Assembly: GCF_001463885.1 (NCBI RefSeq)
Contig: NZ_BBWQ01000017.1
Location: forward strand, 1 to 59,627
DNA from: Aureimonas altamirensis
GTDB taxonomy: Bacteria > Pseudomonadota > Alphaproteobacteria > Rhizobiales > Rhizobiaceae
Length of the DNA stretch: 59,627 bases
Direction: 5' to 3'
Positions 52,310 to 59,627 of this stretch are shown piece by piece. Position numbers and translations under genes: made by a program. The notes below the pieces were generated by a model. The model did no database searches and was not told the DNA's origin. It worked only from the letters and a program-made list of their open reading frames with translations. Position 1 is the first letter of the stretch, and each line of letters opens with the position of its first letter.

Positions 52310-53596
52310 ATGGGTAGACTGGGTGGGCTTCTGGCGTCGGCAGCGATGTTCGTGGCGGCTGGATCGGGCGCTGCTTCGGCGGCGGGCTTCCAGCGGGGTA
52401 TCGCCGATACGGATATCCTGTACGAGCCGGGGATGTTCTCCGCACGCTTCGGCATGACCTATGTCAGCCCTGAACGCGGCTTCTCGTCCATCGAGGGCGT
52501 GTCCGGCGATTACGGCCAGTATACCGGCACCTACCGGCTGCCCAGCCCCGCCATCAAGTTCGGCAACGGGCCCTTCGCCTGCGCCGGAACCTATATCGAA
52601 AGCTTCGCGGCCGAGGCGAACTACTCGAGCCTCCCGGGAGGCGCCCAGCCGGTAGACCCCGCAACGGGATCACGCGTTCAGAGCCTCGAGTTCGATTCGA
52701 ACGAATGGGGCGTCACCTGCCGCGCCAGCTACGATGCCGATATGGGCCGCTTCAGCCTTCTCGGTGGTGTCTTTTTCGAAGACTTCAATTTTCAGGGCAC
52801 CAGCCTCGGAAGCGCGGCCGTGCCGGCCGCAGCCGTCAACCCGGCGCTGCCGGCAACCGCGGCGCTGGTGATTCCCGTTTCGCTTTCCGTCGATGCGCGC
52901 GGCGATTACGAACCCGGCTATCGCATCGGCCTGGCCTACGAGAAGCCGGAAATCGCCCTTCGCGCGCAGATTCTCTATCGCTCCGAAGTGACGCATTCGA
53001 GCCCGGACGGCACGGGCTTCGCCACCATTACGGGCCCGGGACGCATCATCAGCGCATCGGGCGCAACGCTCGGCATCGTGCCGGAAGCGGTTCTGCCTAC
53101 GCTGCCGGCCGGCGTTGCCTTCCTGAACGATGTCATCAGCCCGCAAAGCCTTTACGTGAACTTCCAGACGGGCATTGCCGAGGATACGCTTCTTCTGGCC
53201 AATTTCCGCTGGACGGATTGGAGCACCAATCGCGACGTTCTGGTGACGTACCAGTCAGCACTCGGCGCCCGCGAAAACAACAGCCCCTATTACTGGGACG
53301 ATGGTTACTCCTTCCAGATTGGCCTGGGCCGCGCCTTCAACGAAGAGATTTCGGCGGCCGTCATGCTCGGCTACGACAGCGGCGTCTCGACCGGTGCTGA
53401 AACCACCTATACCGACCTCTACACGGTGTCAGGCGGCGTGTCGTTCAAGCAGAACTTCGGCGAAATCCGCGTGGGTGGCCTCGTCGGCTACTGGACCGAT
53501 GGATCGCAGTCGGTGGACCGGGGCGCCATCTTCAACGCCGAGGTCGACAACGACTGGGTCTACGCCGCCTCCGCTTCGTTCAAGCTGAACTTCTGA
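52310..53596 (+). CDS. FadL/OmpP1-family outer-membrane transporter
   Basis: 428 residues. A signal peptide (LASAAMFVAAGSGAASA) precedes a beta-barrel pattern, with LEFDSNEWGVTCRASYDADM, YEPGYRIGLAYEKPEIALRA and DNDWVYAASASFKLNF (terminal Phe). The family takes up long-chain fatty acids or other hydrophobics through the outer membrane. Five-G SD before ATG 52310 supports this start over one at 52235. A terminator follows. Confidence 0.87.
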   Translation: MGRLGGLLASAAMFVAAGSGAASAAGFQRGIADTDILYEPGMFSARFGMTYVSPERGFSSIEGVSGDYGQYTGTYRLPSPAIKFGNGPFACAGTYIESFAAEANYSSLPGGAQPVDPATGSRVQSLEFDSNEWGVTCRASYDADMGRFSLLGGVFFEDFNFQGTSLGSAAVPAAAVNPALPATAALVIPVSLSVDARGDYEPGYRIGLAYEKPEIALRAQILYRSEVTHSSPDGTGFATITGPGRIISASGATLGIVPEAVLPTLPAGVAFLNDVISPQSLYVNFQTGIAEDTLLLANFRWTDWSTNRDVLVTYQSALGARENNSPYYWDDGYSFQIGLGRAFNEEISAAVMLGYDSGVSTGAETTYTDLYTVSGGVSFKQNFGEIRVGGLVGYWTDGSQSVDRGAIFNAEVDNDWVYAASASFKLNF

Positions 53597-53622
53597 GCAC
53601 TGCAGTAAATCGTTGCTTTGTA

Positions 53623-53656
53623 AAGGATGTGTCGGTTTTGCCGGCGCATCCTTTTT
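53623..53656 (+). terminator. Rho-independent terminator of the FadL-like gene
   Basis: AAGGATGTGTCGG and CCGGCGCATCCTT form a 13-bp stem (two G-T pairs) with a 5-nt loop, followed by TTTTT, 27 bp past the stop. Confidence 0.88.
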
Positions 53657-53887
53657 GCTTTGTGCAAGCGCTTACGCTCGTAACGTTCCGTTTTCCATCT
53701 CGGGGCCAACCGCGCCCTTGTTGTGCGTCGGCAACACCATTGCAAAACAGCATCGGCTATAGATCGACACACTGGCAATGCCGCGCTGCTGCCATAAACG
53801 GACATCACTTCAAGGGCCGATACGGCAGTTTGAAGCGTCCGTGATGGAACCTGCTGCCGGCATCGATGGAACGGGTGGAGCACCGCG

Positions 53888-54709
53888 GTGAGGCATGTCC
53901 TGGGACGGGTAGTGGGTTGCTTGATGGTGCTGTCCGCCAGCGCCGCCGCCCCGATTCCCGCCAACGCGCAGGACACACCATTCGACGAGATCATCGGCAT
54001 GTCGCCGGGAGAGGTCTTCGCCCTCGGCTTCAACGCGTATAAGCGCGGCGAAAAGGTGGAAGCCCTCGAGGTTCTTCGCTTCGCGGCCGATCAGGGGCAT
54101 CCGGGTGCCCGCTGGAAACTCGGGCAGATGTATGCCGACGGCGACGGCGTACCCGAGGATGATTACCAGGCCTTCCAGATGTTCGAGCGGATCGTCCGCG
54201 ACCAGGACGATGAAACCTCCGGGTCTACCGACGCCGCCTATGTGTCCAGCGCGGTGATCGCGCTGGCCGAGTATTTCCGCAAGGGCATACCCGGCACGCC
54301 GGTGCACGAGGATGCGGCGCAGGCGCGTGCCCTGTACAGCCATGCCGCTTCCTATTTCGGCGATGCGCGCGCGCAGTTCGAGCTTGGCCGGATGCTGTTG
54401 GCGGGCGAGGGCGGCAAGGCCAATCCGCGCCAGGCGGCACGGTGGCTCAAGCTGGCTTCGCACAAGGGCTTTCCGAGGGCCGAGGCGTTGCTTGGCTATC
54501 TCATCTTCGACGGCAAGGCCATTGCCGTCCGGCCAGAGCCGGTGCGCGGCCTTGCCATGCTGACGCGCGCCTTGCGCGACGCGGCCCCGGACGAGCGCAA
54601 CTGGATCCAGCCTTTGCAGGAAGAGGCGTTCTCGCTCAGCAGCGAAGACGAACGGCGCACCGCGCTGGCCTACTCGCAATCCGAAGGCCCGTTGATCGAC
54701 CTTCCGTAA
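53888..54709 (+). CDS. exoR: ExoR, periplasmic regulator of exopolysaccharide and motility
   Basis: 273-residue secreted Sel1-repeat protein. A signal peptide ends PANAQ, then come tandem helical repeats: ALGFNAYKRGEKVEALEVLR, ADQGHPGARWKLGQMYADGD, AQFELGRMLLAGEGG, LLGYLIFDGKA. The ARMLLAGEGG, TPVxxDxxQAR and FSLxxEDxRR elements align by eye with Sinorhizobium ExoR. ExoR binds and restrains the ExoS-ChvI two-component system. The start is GTG 53888 after GGTGGAG. No exoS/chvI in this window. Confidence 0.92.
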   Translation: MRHVLGRVVGCLMVLSASAAAPIPANAQDTPFDEIIGMSPGEVFALGFNAYKRGEKVEALEVLRFAADQGHPGARWKLGQMYADGDGVPEDDYQAFQMFERIVRDQDDETSGSTDAAYVSSAVIALAEYFRKGIPGTPVHEDAAQARALYSHAASYFGDARAQFELGRMLLAGEGGKANPRQAARWLKLASHKGFPRAEALLGYLIFDGKAIAVRPEPVRGLAMLTRALRDAAPDERNWIQPLQEEAFSLSSEDERRTALAYSQSEGPLIDLP

Positions 54710-54716
54710 CGCCTCG

Positions 54717-55508
54717 TCAGTGAAACTCCGCCACCACGGGGACGTGGTCGGAGGGCTTTTCCCATCCGCGCACATGCGCATCGATTCCCACCGAGCGCAG
54801 CCGCGATGCCGCTTCCGGCGACAGAAGCAGATGGTCGATCCGGATGCCGTTGTTTTTCTGCCAGGCGCCGGCCTGATAATCCCAGAAGGTGAAAACCTCC
54901 TTCCGATCGGTCGTGGCGCGGACGGCATCGGTCATGCCGAGGTTGAGGAGGCGGCGGTAGGCAGCCCGGCTTTCCGGCTGGAAGAGGGCGTCATCCACCC
55001 ATGCAGCCGGATTTTTGGCGTCTTTCGGCTCCGGGATGATGTTGTAGTCTCCGGCCATCACGAAGGGGATTTCCTCCTCCAGCCGCCGCGCGGCATGCGC
55101 CTCGAGCCGGTGCATCCAGGCCAGCTTGTAGTCGAACTTTTCCGTACCCATCGGGTTGCCATTCGGCAGATAGAGGCAGGAAACCCGGATGCGGTCCCCG
55201 TTCGACAGGGGAAACAGCCCTTCGATGAAGCGCGACTGCACATCGTCGTCATTGCCGGGCAGGCCGCGTTCGACGCCTATTTCGAGTGGCGCCTGACGCG
55301 ACAGGAGCGCAACGCCGTTGAACCCCTTCTGCCCGTGGGTCTCGACGTGGTAGCCGAGCGCCTCGATCTCCTTGCGGGGAAACCCTTCGTCGACGCTCTT
55401 GATCTCCTGCAGGCAGGCGATGTCGGGCTTGCGCTCGCCTAGCCACGCCAGGAGCGCGTCGATCCGGGCCTTGACGCCGTTGATGTTCCACGTCGCGACA
55501 AGCGTCAT
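54717..55508 (-). CDS. xthA: Exodeoxyribonuclease III
   Basis: 263-residue Mg2+-dependent AP endonuclease/3'-5' exonuclease. ATWNINGVKARIDALLAWLG, CLQEIKSVDEGFP (catalytic Glu), VSCLYLPNGNPMGTEKFDYK, AGDYNIIPEP and NGIRIDHLLLS / KPSDHVPVVAEF (catalytic Asp-His) are all present. It overlaps the erpA stop by 4 nt (ATGA), so the two are translationally coupled. Length is normal. Confidence 0.96.
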   Translation of the reverse strand: MTLVATWNINGVKARIDALLAWLGERKPDIACLQEIKSVDEGFPRKEIEALGYHVETHGQKGFNGVALLSRQAPLEIGVERGLPGNDDDVQSRFIEGLFPLSNGDRIRVSCLYLPNGNPMGTEKFDYKLAWMHRLEAHAARRLEEEIPFVMAGDYNIIPEPKDAKNPAAWVDDALFQPESRAAYRRLLNLGMTDAVRATTDRKEVFTFWDYQAGAWQKNNGIRIDHLLLSPEAASRLRSVGIDAHVRGWEKPSDHVPVVAEFH

Positions 55509-55840
55509 ATGGAAAAGCTCGTTCCGCAGCCGCAGGATGCAACGGCGTTCGGATTGCGGATCTGGAAGGATTGCCCCATCAGATCGTCCACGAAATCCAC
55601 GACCGAGCCTTCCAAATAGGGAAGGGATATCTGGTCGATCAAAACGCGAGCGCCATCCCGCTCGATCACCAGATCGTCCGGCTCGCCCGCTTCGGTCAGA
55701 TCGTACTTGTACGAAAAACCCGAGCAGCCGCCGCCCTCGACCGATATGCGCAGCGCGTTGGCGCCGCCGGCGGATCTGAGGATGTTGGAAATGCGCTTGA
55801 TGGCGGCGTCCGAAACCTGAACCGTGGTGCCGTCGCTCAT
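55505..55840 (-). CDS. erpA: Iron-sulfur cluster insertion protein ErpA
   Basis: 111 residues, HesB/IscA fold. The three Fe-S ligands are Cys39 (EGGGCSGF), Cys103 and Cys105 (SCGCGTSFSI). A-type carrier that delivers clusters to target proteins. The annotation as ErpA rather than IscA rests on genomic context (erpA-xthA next to dgt-argS is a common alphaproteobacterial order). Divergent from dgt with a 123 bp gap. Confidence 0.92.
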   Translation of the reverse strand: MSDGTTVQVSDAAIKRISNILRSAGGANALRISVEGGGCSGFSYKYDLTEAGEPDDLVIERDGARVLIDQISLPYLEGSVVDFVDDLMGQSFQIRNPNAVASCGCGTSFSI

Positions 55841-55963
55841 GGCCGTATCCGGGGAATCTGCCCCGGCCTCTTCTTGTTGGAACAACGCTCCTAAAGTATG
55901 GACGGCCCAGCGCCGGGTCAACGGCGCGCCGGTGGCGTATGCACCGCAACCGAAGGGGAACCG

Positions 55964-57166
55964 ATGGCGCAGCATCTTGGGCACGGGTTCGGACGCGAGC
56001 CGCTGGCGTCCTTCGCCACGCACGCGGCCAGCTCTCGCGGGCGCCTTGTCGCAGAGGCCGCCAGCCCGACGCGCACGCCGTTTCAGCGCGATCGCGACCG
56101 TATCGTGCATTCCACCGCGTTCCGCCGCCTCAAGCACAAGACGCAGGTGTTCGTCTCGCACGAGGGAGACCATTTCCGCACCCGCCTGACGCATACGATC
56201 GAGGTTTCGCAGATCGCCCGGGCACTGGCCCGTGCGCTGCGGCTGGATGAGGACCTGACCGAGGCGCTGGCTCTTGCGCATGATTTCGGGCACACGCCGT
56301 TCGGCCATGCCGGGGAACGGGCGTTGGACCGGTGCATGGCCGGGGAAGGCGGATTCGACCACAATGCGCAGACATTGCGGATCGTGACCGCGCTGGAGCG
56401 CCATTATGCGGCCTTCGACGGGCTCAACCTGACATTCGAGACGCTCGAGGGGCTGGTCAAGCATAATGGCCCGCTGACCGGACCGCACTCCGGGGCCGGG
56501 CCGGTTGCGCCGCCCATCCTGCAGTTCGACGCGGTCTTTCCGCTGGATCTTGGCCGTTTCGCCAGCCTGGAGGCGCAGGCCGCCGCCATCTCGGACGATA
56601 TCGCCTACAACACCCACGATCTGGACGATGGGTTGCGGGCCGGCCTGATTTCCCTTGATGACCTGGAAGAGCTGCCGCTGGCCGGCTCAATCCTTGCCGA
56701 GGTGCGGCAGGCCTGGCCGGATCTTTCAGCGGCGCGGATGGGCCACGAGATCATGCGGCGGCATATCACGCGCATGGTGGAGGACGTCCTGTCCGAGACG
56801 GTGTTGCGCCTGAGCCAGGACAAGATCGCCTCGCCCGACGACGTGCGGGACAATGCACGCGAAATCGTGGCCTTTTCCGAGGGCATGCGGCAGGCCGTCG
56901 ATGAGACGCGGCGTTTCCTGTTTCGCAGGGTCTATCGCGATGAAACGGTGATGCGCGTCATGCGGCGTGCCGAAGGCGTGGTCGAACGGCTGTTCGCGGC
57001 CTATCTGGCCGCGCCGTACGAGATGGGGAAGGGATGGGCCGGCGAGGATGCCGCCGTGCACGGCACCGGCGCCCGAACCGTTGCCGATTATCTTGCCGGA
57101 ATGACCGACACCTACGCGCTTGCGGAATACCGCCGTCTGTTTGACGAAACCGTCGATTTACGATAG
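55964..57166 (+). CDS. dgt: dGTP triphosphohydrolase-like HD protein
   Basis: 400-residue dGTPase-like protein. [20 protein letters not shown] (substrate/dNTP site), [16 protein letters not shown] and [19 protein letters not shown] (HD metal motif) are diagnostic. It hydrolyses dNTPs to nucleoside and triphosphate; dGTP specificity is uncertain in type 2 members. ATG 55964 has AAGGGGA just upstream; a frame from 55898 is rejected. 30 bp separate it from argS. Confidence 0.94.
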   Translation: MAQHLGHGFGREPLASFATHAASSRGRLVAEAASPTRTPFQRDRDRIVHSTAFRRLKHKTQVFVSHEGDHFRTRLTHTIEVSQIARALARALRLDEDLTEALALAHDFGHTPFGHAGERALDRCMAGEGGFDHNAQTLRIVTALERHYAAFDGLNLTFETLEGLVKHNGPLTGPHSGAGPVAPPILQFDAVFPLDLGRFASLEAQAAAISDDIAYNTHDLDDGLRAGLISLDDLEELPLAGSILAEVRQAWPDLSAARMGHEIMRRHITRMVEDVLSETVLRLSQDKIASPDDVRDNAREIVAFSEGMRQAVDETRRFLFRRVYRDETVMRVMRRAEGVVERLFAAYLAAPYEMGKGWAGEDAAVHGTGARTVADYLAGMTDTYALAEYRRLFDETVDLR

Positions 57167-57196
57167 GCGCGCCGGTCTGAACAGGCTGGGAACGTC

Positions 57197-58948
57197 ATGA
57201 ACGTCTTTACCGATTTCGAGGCGCGGGTGCGCAGTGCCGTCGCCTCCGTCAACGCATCCGCAGAGCTGTCGCAAGCGGAGCTGGCGCGCGTCACGGTAGA
57301 GCCCCCGCGCGATCCGAGCCATGGCGATCTGGCGACGAACGCCGCGATGGTGCTGGCCAAGCCGCTGGGGCGCAAGCCGCGCGAGCTGGCCGAGGAGCTG
57401 GCCGCGCAACTGCGCCCGGATGCCGATGTGGTGGCCGCCGAAGTTGCCGGCCCCGGCTTCATCAATCTGCGCCTGACGCCGGCCTACTGGCACCGCCATC
57501 TCGGGCAGCTTCTGGCACTCGGCGAGGATTACGGGCGCGGGGCGCCGACGGGGCGCCGCGTGAACGTGGAGTATGTGTCCGCCAACCCGACCGGCCCCCT
57601 GCATGTCGGCCATTGCCGTGGTGCGGTGGTGGGCGACGCCATCGCCAATATCGGCGCCTTCGCCGGCGACGAGGTGATCAAGGAATATTATATCAACGAC
57701 GCGGGTGCGCAGATCGGCGTGCTGGCGCGGTCGGCCTATCTGCGCTACCGCGAGGCGCTGGGCGAGAGCATCGGGGAAATTCCGGCAGGGCTTTACCCGG
57801 GCGATTATCTGAAGGCCGTAGGCGTGGCGCTGGCGATCCGCTACCAGCGCACGCTTCTCGACATGCCCGAAGCCGAATGGCTGCCCATCGTATCGGACTA
57901 TTCGATCGACGCGATGATGCTGACGATCCGCGATGATTTGAAGCTGCTCGGCATAGAGCATGACGTGTTCTTTTCAGAGCGTACGCTGCATGCGGACAAT
58001 GGCGGGCGCATCGCCGCCGCCATCGAGGCCCTGCGCGAACGGGGCTTCGTCTACCAGGGTACGCTGCCGCCGCCGAAGGGGCAGACGCCGGAAGACTGGG
58101 AAGACCGCGAGCAGACCCTGTTCCGCTCGACCGAGGTTGGGGACGACATGGATCGTCCGCTGGTCAAGTCGGACGGCAGCTACACCTATTTCGCGGCCGA
58201 CGTCGCCTACTTCGCCGACAAGTTCGCGCGCGGTTTCAACGAGATGGTCTATGTGCTGGGCGCCGACCATGGCGGCTACGTCAAGCGTCTGGAAGCGGTC
58301 GCCCGTGCCGTCTCAGGCGGCACCGCGAAGCTGGATGTGGTGCTGTGCCAGCTCGTCAAGCTGTTCCGCAACGGCGAGCCCGTCCGCATGTCGAAGCGCG
58401 CCGGCGATTTCGTGACCCTGGCCGACGTGGTGGCCGAGGTTGGGCGCGATCCCGTGCGCTTCATGATGCTGTTCCGCAAAAGCGACGCGCCGCTGGACTT
58501 CGACTTCCAGAAGGTGACCGAGCAATCGCGCGAGAATCCCGTATTCTATGTGCAGTATGCCTATGCGCGGACGGCCTCCATCATGCGGCAGGCCGAAGCG
58601 GAGGGAATCTCGGATATCAACTTCTCGTCGCTGGATGCCGAGACCATCTCGCGCCTGTCCGACGACAGCGAGCTGGCGCTGATCCGCAAGCTGGCCGAGT
58701 TTCCGCGCCTTGTTCGGCAGGCTGCGGAAGCCAAGGAGCCGCATCGCGTCGCATTCTACCTGTACGATGTCGCGCAGACGTTCCACAGCCAGTATAATCG
58801 CGGCAAGGATCAGCCGGATTTACGCTTTGTTAGGTCTGACGATCCGATATTGACCACAGCGCGTCTCGGGCTTGTACAGGCTGTTGCGCTCGTCATCGGC
58901 CGTGGGCTTGCGCTGGTCGGCGCATCCGCACCACGGGAAATGCGCTGA
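57197..58948 (+). CDS. argS: Arginyl-tRNA synthetase
   Basis: 583-residue class I synthetase. HIGH-type motif [19 protein letters not shown] (about 129-147) and a KMSK-type [13 protein letters not shown] (about 396). The N-terminal additional domain for D-loop recognition ([20 protein letters not shown]) and the DALR anticodon-binding domain at the C-terminus ([16 protein letters not shown] and later) are present. Normal length. Confidence 0.97.
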   Translation: MNVFTDFEARVRSAVASVNASAELSQAELARVTVEPPRDPSHGDLATNAAMVLAKPLGRKPRELAEELAAQLRPDADVVAAEVAGPGFINLRLTPAYWHRHLGQLLALGEDYGRGAPTGRRVNVEYVSANPTGPLHVGHCRGAVVGDAIANIGAFAGDEVIKEYYINDAGAQIGVLARSAYLRYREALGESIGEIPAGLYPGDYLKAVGVALAIRYQRTLLDMPEAEWLPIVSDYSIDAMMLTIRDDLKLLGIEHDVFFSERTLHADNGGRIAAAIEALRERGFVYQGTLPPPKGQTPEDWEDREQTLFRSTEVGDDMDRPLVKSDGSYTYFAADVAYFADKFARGFNEMVYVLGADHGGYVKRLEAVARAVSGGTAKLDVVLCQLVKLFRNGEPVRMSKRAGDFVTLADVVAEVGRDPVRFMMLFRKSDAPLDFDFQKVTEQSRENPVFYVQYAYARTASIMRQAEAEGISDINFSSLDAETISRLSDDSELALIRKLAEFPRLVRQAAEAKEPHRVAFYLYDVAQTFHSQYNRGKDQPDLRFVRSDDPILTTARLGLVQAVALVIGRGLALVGASAPREMR

Positions 58949-59143
58949 CGAGCCATCATGTTTTCACCAAGATCATCCCCTAGCGCGTTGTATTGTTAGC
59001 GGAAGTTCCGCTTGCCACAGGCAGGCGGGCCGGGATGGGACCCCGCATCAAGGGCAAGGCCAGTAAGTGTGCCGGCTTGTGCCGCCACCCTGACCTGCCA
59101 TGAGCGTGGCTCCTCTTCCCACCAGGGCATGGTAGGAGTCAGC

Positions 59144-59627
59144 GTGAGGGAACCGCCAGTTTCTCGCTTCATCAGTCGGGCGACCCCGCAGGCATCCGGC
59201 GACGCGCCGGCCGAGCCGCGCGCCGTTGTCGACCGCGCCCCGGTGCAGCGTGCCGCAGGTGCGCAGCAGCCGCGTGAGATGGATGCGGCCCTGTTCAACC
59301 TCAGCGAGCCGGCCCACCCGCGCGATGCTTCCCCGGCAGAGACCGCGTCTTTCGTTCCCGCCTCGCATGTTTCGGCCTATGCGCAGCAGCCCGAGCCAGC
59401 CCCGGTGCTGGACGATTTCGACAGGCTGATCGCCAGCGAGATGGCAGCCATGGGGGCGGGCGCTTCGCCTGCCCAGGGCGCATCCCCTGCCGCCTTCTCC
59501 GATTACGATATCGCCTTCACCCAAAACGATGCCGGCGCCGCCCATGACGAGGCGGCTTACGAACCGGACACGGCGGAAGATTACGGCCAGCATTACGACG
59601 ACGCGGCGCAGGCGGGTGGCGCACTCG
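59144..59627 (+). CDS. SPOR-domain-type protein, 5' part only
   Basis: 161 codons before the right edge, no stop. The visible part is acidic and low-complexity with many Ala, Pro, Asp; no SPOR domain is reached yet. The call rests on synteny: argS-dgt neighbourhoods of Hyphomicrobiales carry a SPOR gene next, and DDFDRLIASEMAAM resembles its N-terminal DLIADEL-type motif. GTG 59144 follows TAGGAG at 5 nt; an ATG at 59129 is the alternative. Confidence 0.6.
   Translation, partial: MREPPVSRFISRATPQASGDAPAEPRAVVDRAPVQRAAGAQQPREMDAALFNLSEPAHPRDASPAETASFVPASHVSAYAQQPEPAPVLDDFDRLIASEMAAMGAGASPAQGASPAAFSDYDIAFTQNDAGAAHDEAAYEPDTAEDYGQHYDDAAQAGGAL

Overview
The window is GC-rich, densely packed bacterial DNA whose gene content and order point to an alphaproteobacterium of the Hyphomicrobiales (Rhizobiales), possibly Aurantimonadaceae; the family is inference only. 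The evidence is cckA, recA with an alphaproteobacterial-type SOS box, alaS, the order pcm-tolC-popZ(DUF2497)-valS, exoR, a divergent xthA-erpA / dgt-argS-SPOR block, and an NDUFS4-like complex I subunit.

Layout. 1-7,760: the end of a flagellar FliO-type gene, then cckA, recA and alaS. 7,790-10,512: an SDR dehydrogenase, a lipoprotein D,D-carboxypeptidase and a TauE-type exporter. 10,543-18,735: a leftward surface-adhesion block with a minimal Csu-type chaperone-usher pilus (pilin, chaperone, usher, tip), a GntR regulator and a large autotransporter. 18,845-25,837: an ABC exporter, YihY/BrkB, a divergent LysR-YeiH pair, VanZ, a lytic transglycosylase and an EamA transporter. 25,980-34,221: tRNA-Glu, a cold-shock/DUF192 pair, gloA, an M15 peptidase, several small proteins, an HDAC-family amidohydrolase, PAP2, and tRNA-Pro and tRNA-Arg flanking the complex I subunit. 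34,222-40,861: accessory DNA with a GNAT protein, a Mn-catalase operon, tiny ORFs, CspA, a BLUF photoreceptor and a second autotransporter. 40,930-45,200: hemH, then tRNA-Cys and a ~2.8 kb element carrying a SRAP protein, a broken gene and a stand-alone DnaB-like ATPase. 45,229-59,627: conserved core genes, ending inside a SPOR-domain gene.

How it fits together. Much of the content concerns the envelope and surface: pilus, two autotransporters, TolC, FadL, peptidoglycan enzymes, and the ExoR switch of exopolysaccharide and motility. A second theme is stress. Promoter-like GGAAC-N16-NNTT sites, one of them an exact GGAAC-N16-CGTT, lie upstream of the Mn-catalase operon, the BLUF gene and a small-protein/DUF2171 pair, suggesting general stress (EcfG-type sigma) control.

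The strongest unexplained structure is at tRNA-Cys. Its 5' half plus about 50 bp of upstream flank is repeated 2.8 kb away in decayed form. The repeat begins exactly in the anticodon loop, and a 13-18 bp motif recurs near both ends in opposite orientation. This looks like an integrated element that replaced the 5' half and promoter of the tRNA, yet no integrase lies inside it. A second oddity is the pilus chaperone, which has only the first of the two usual domains.
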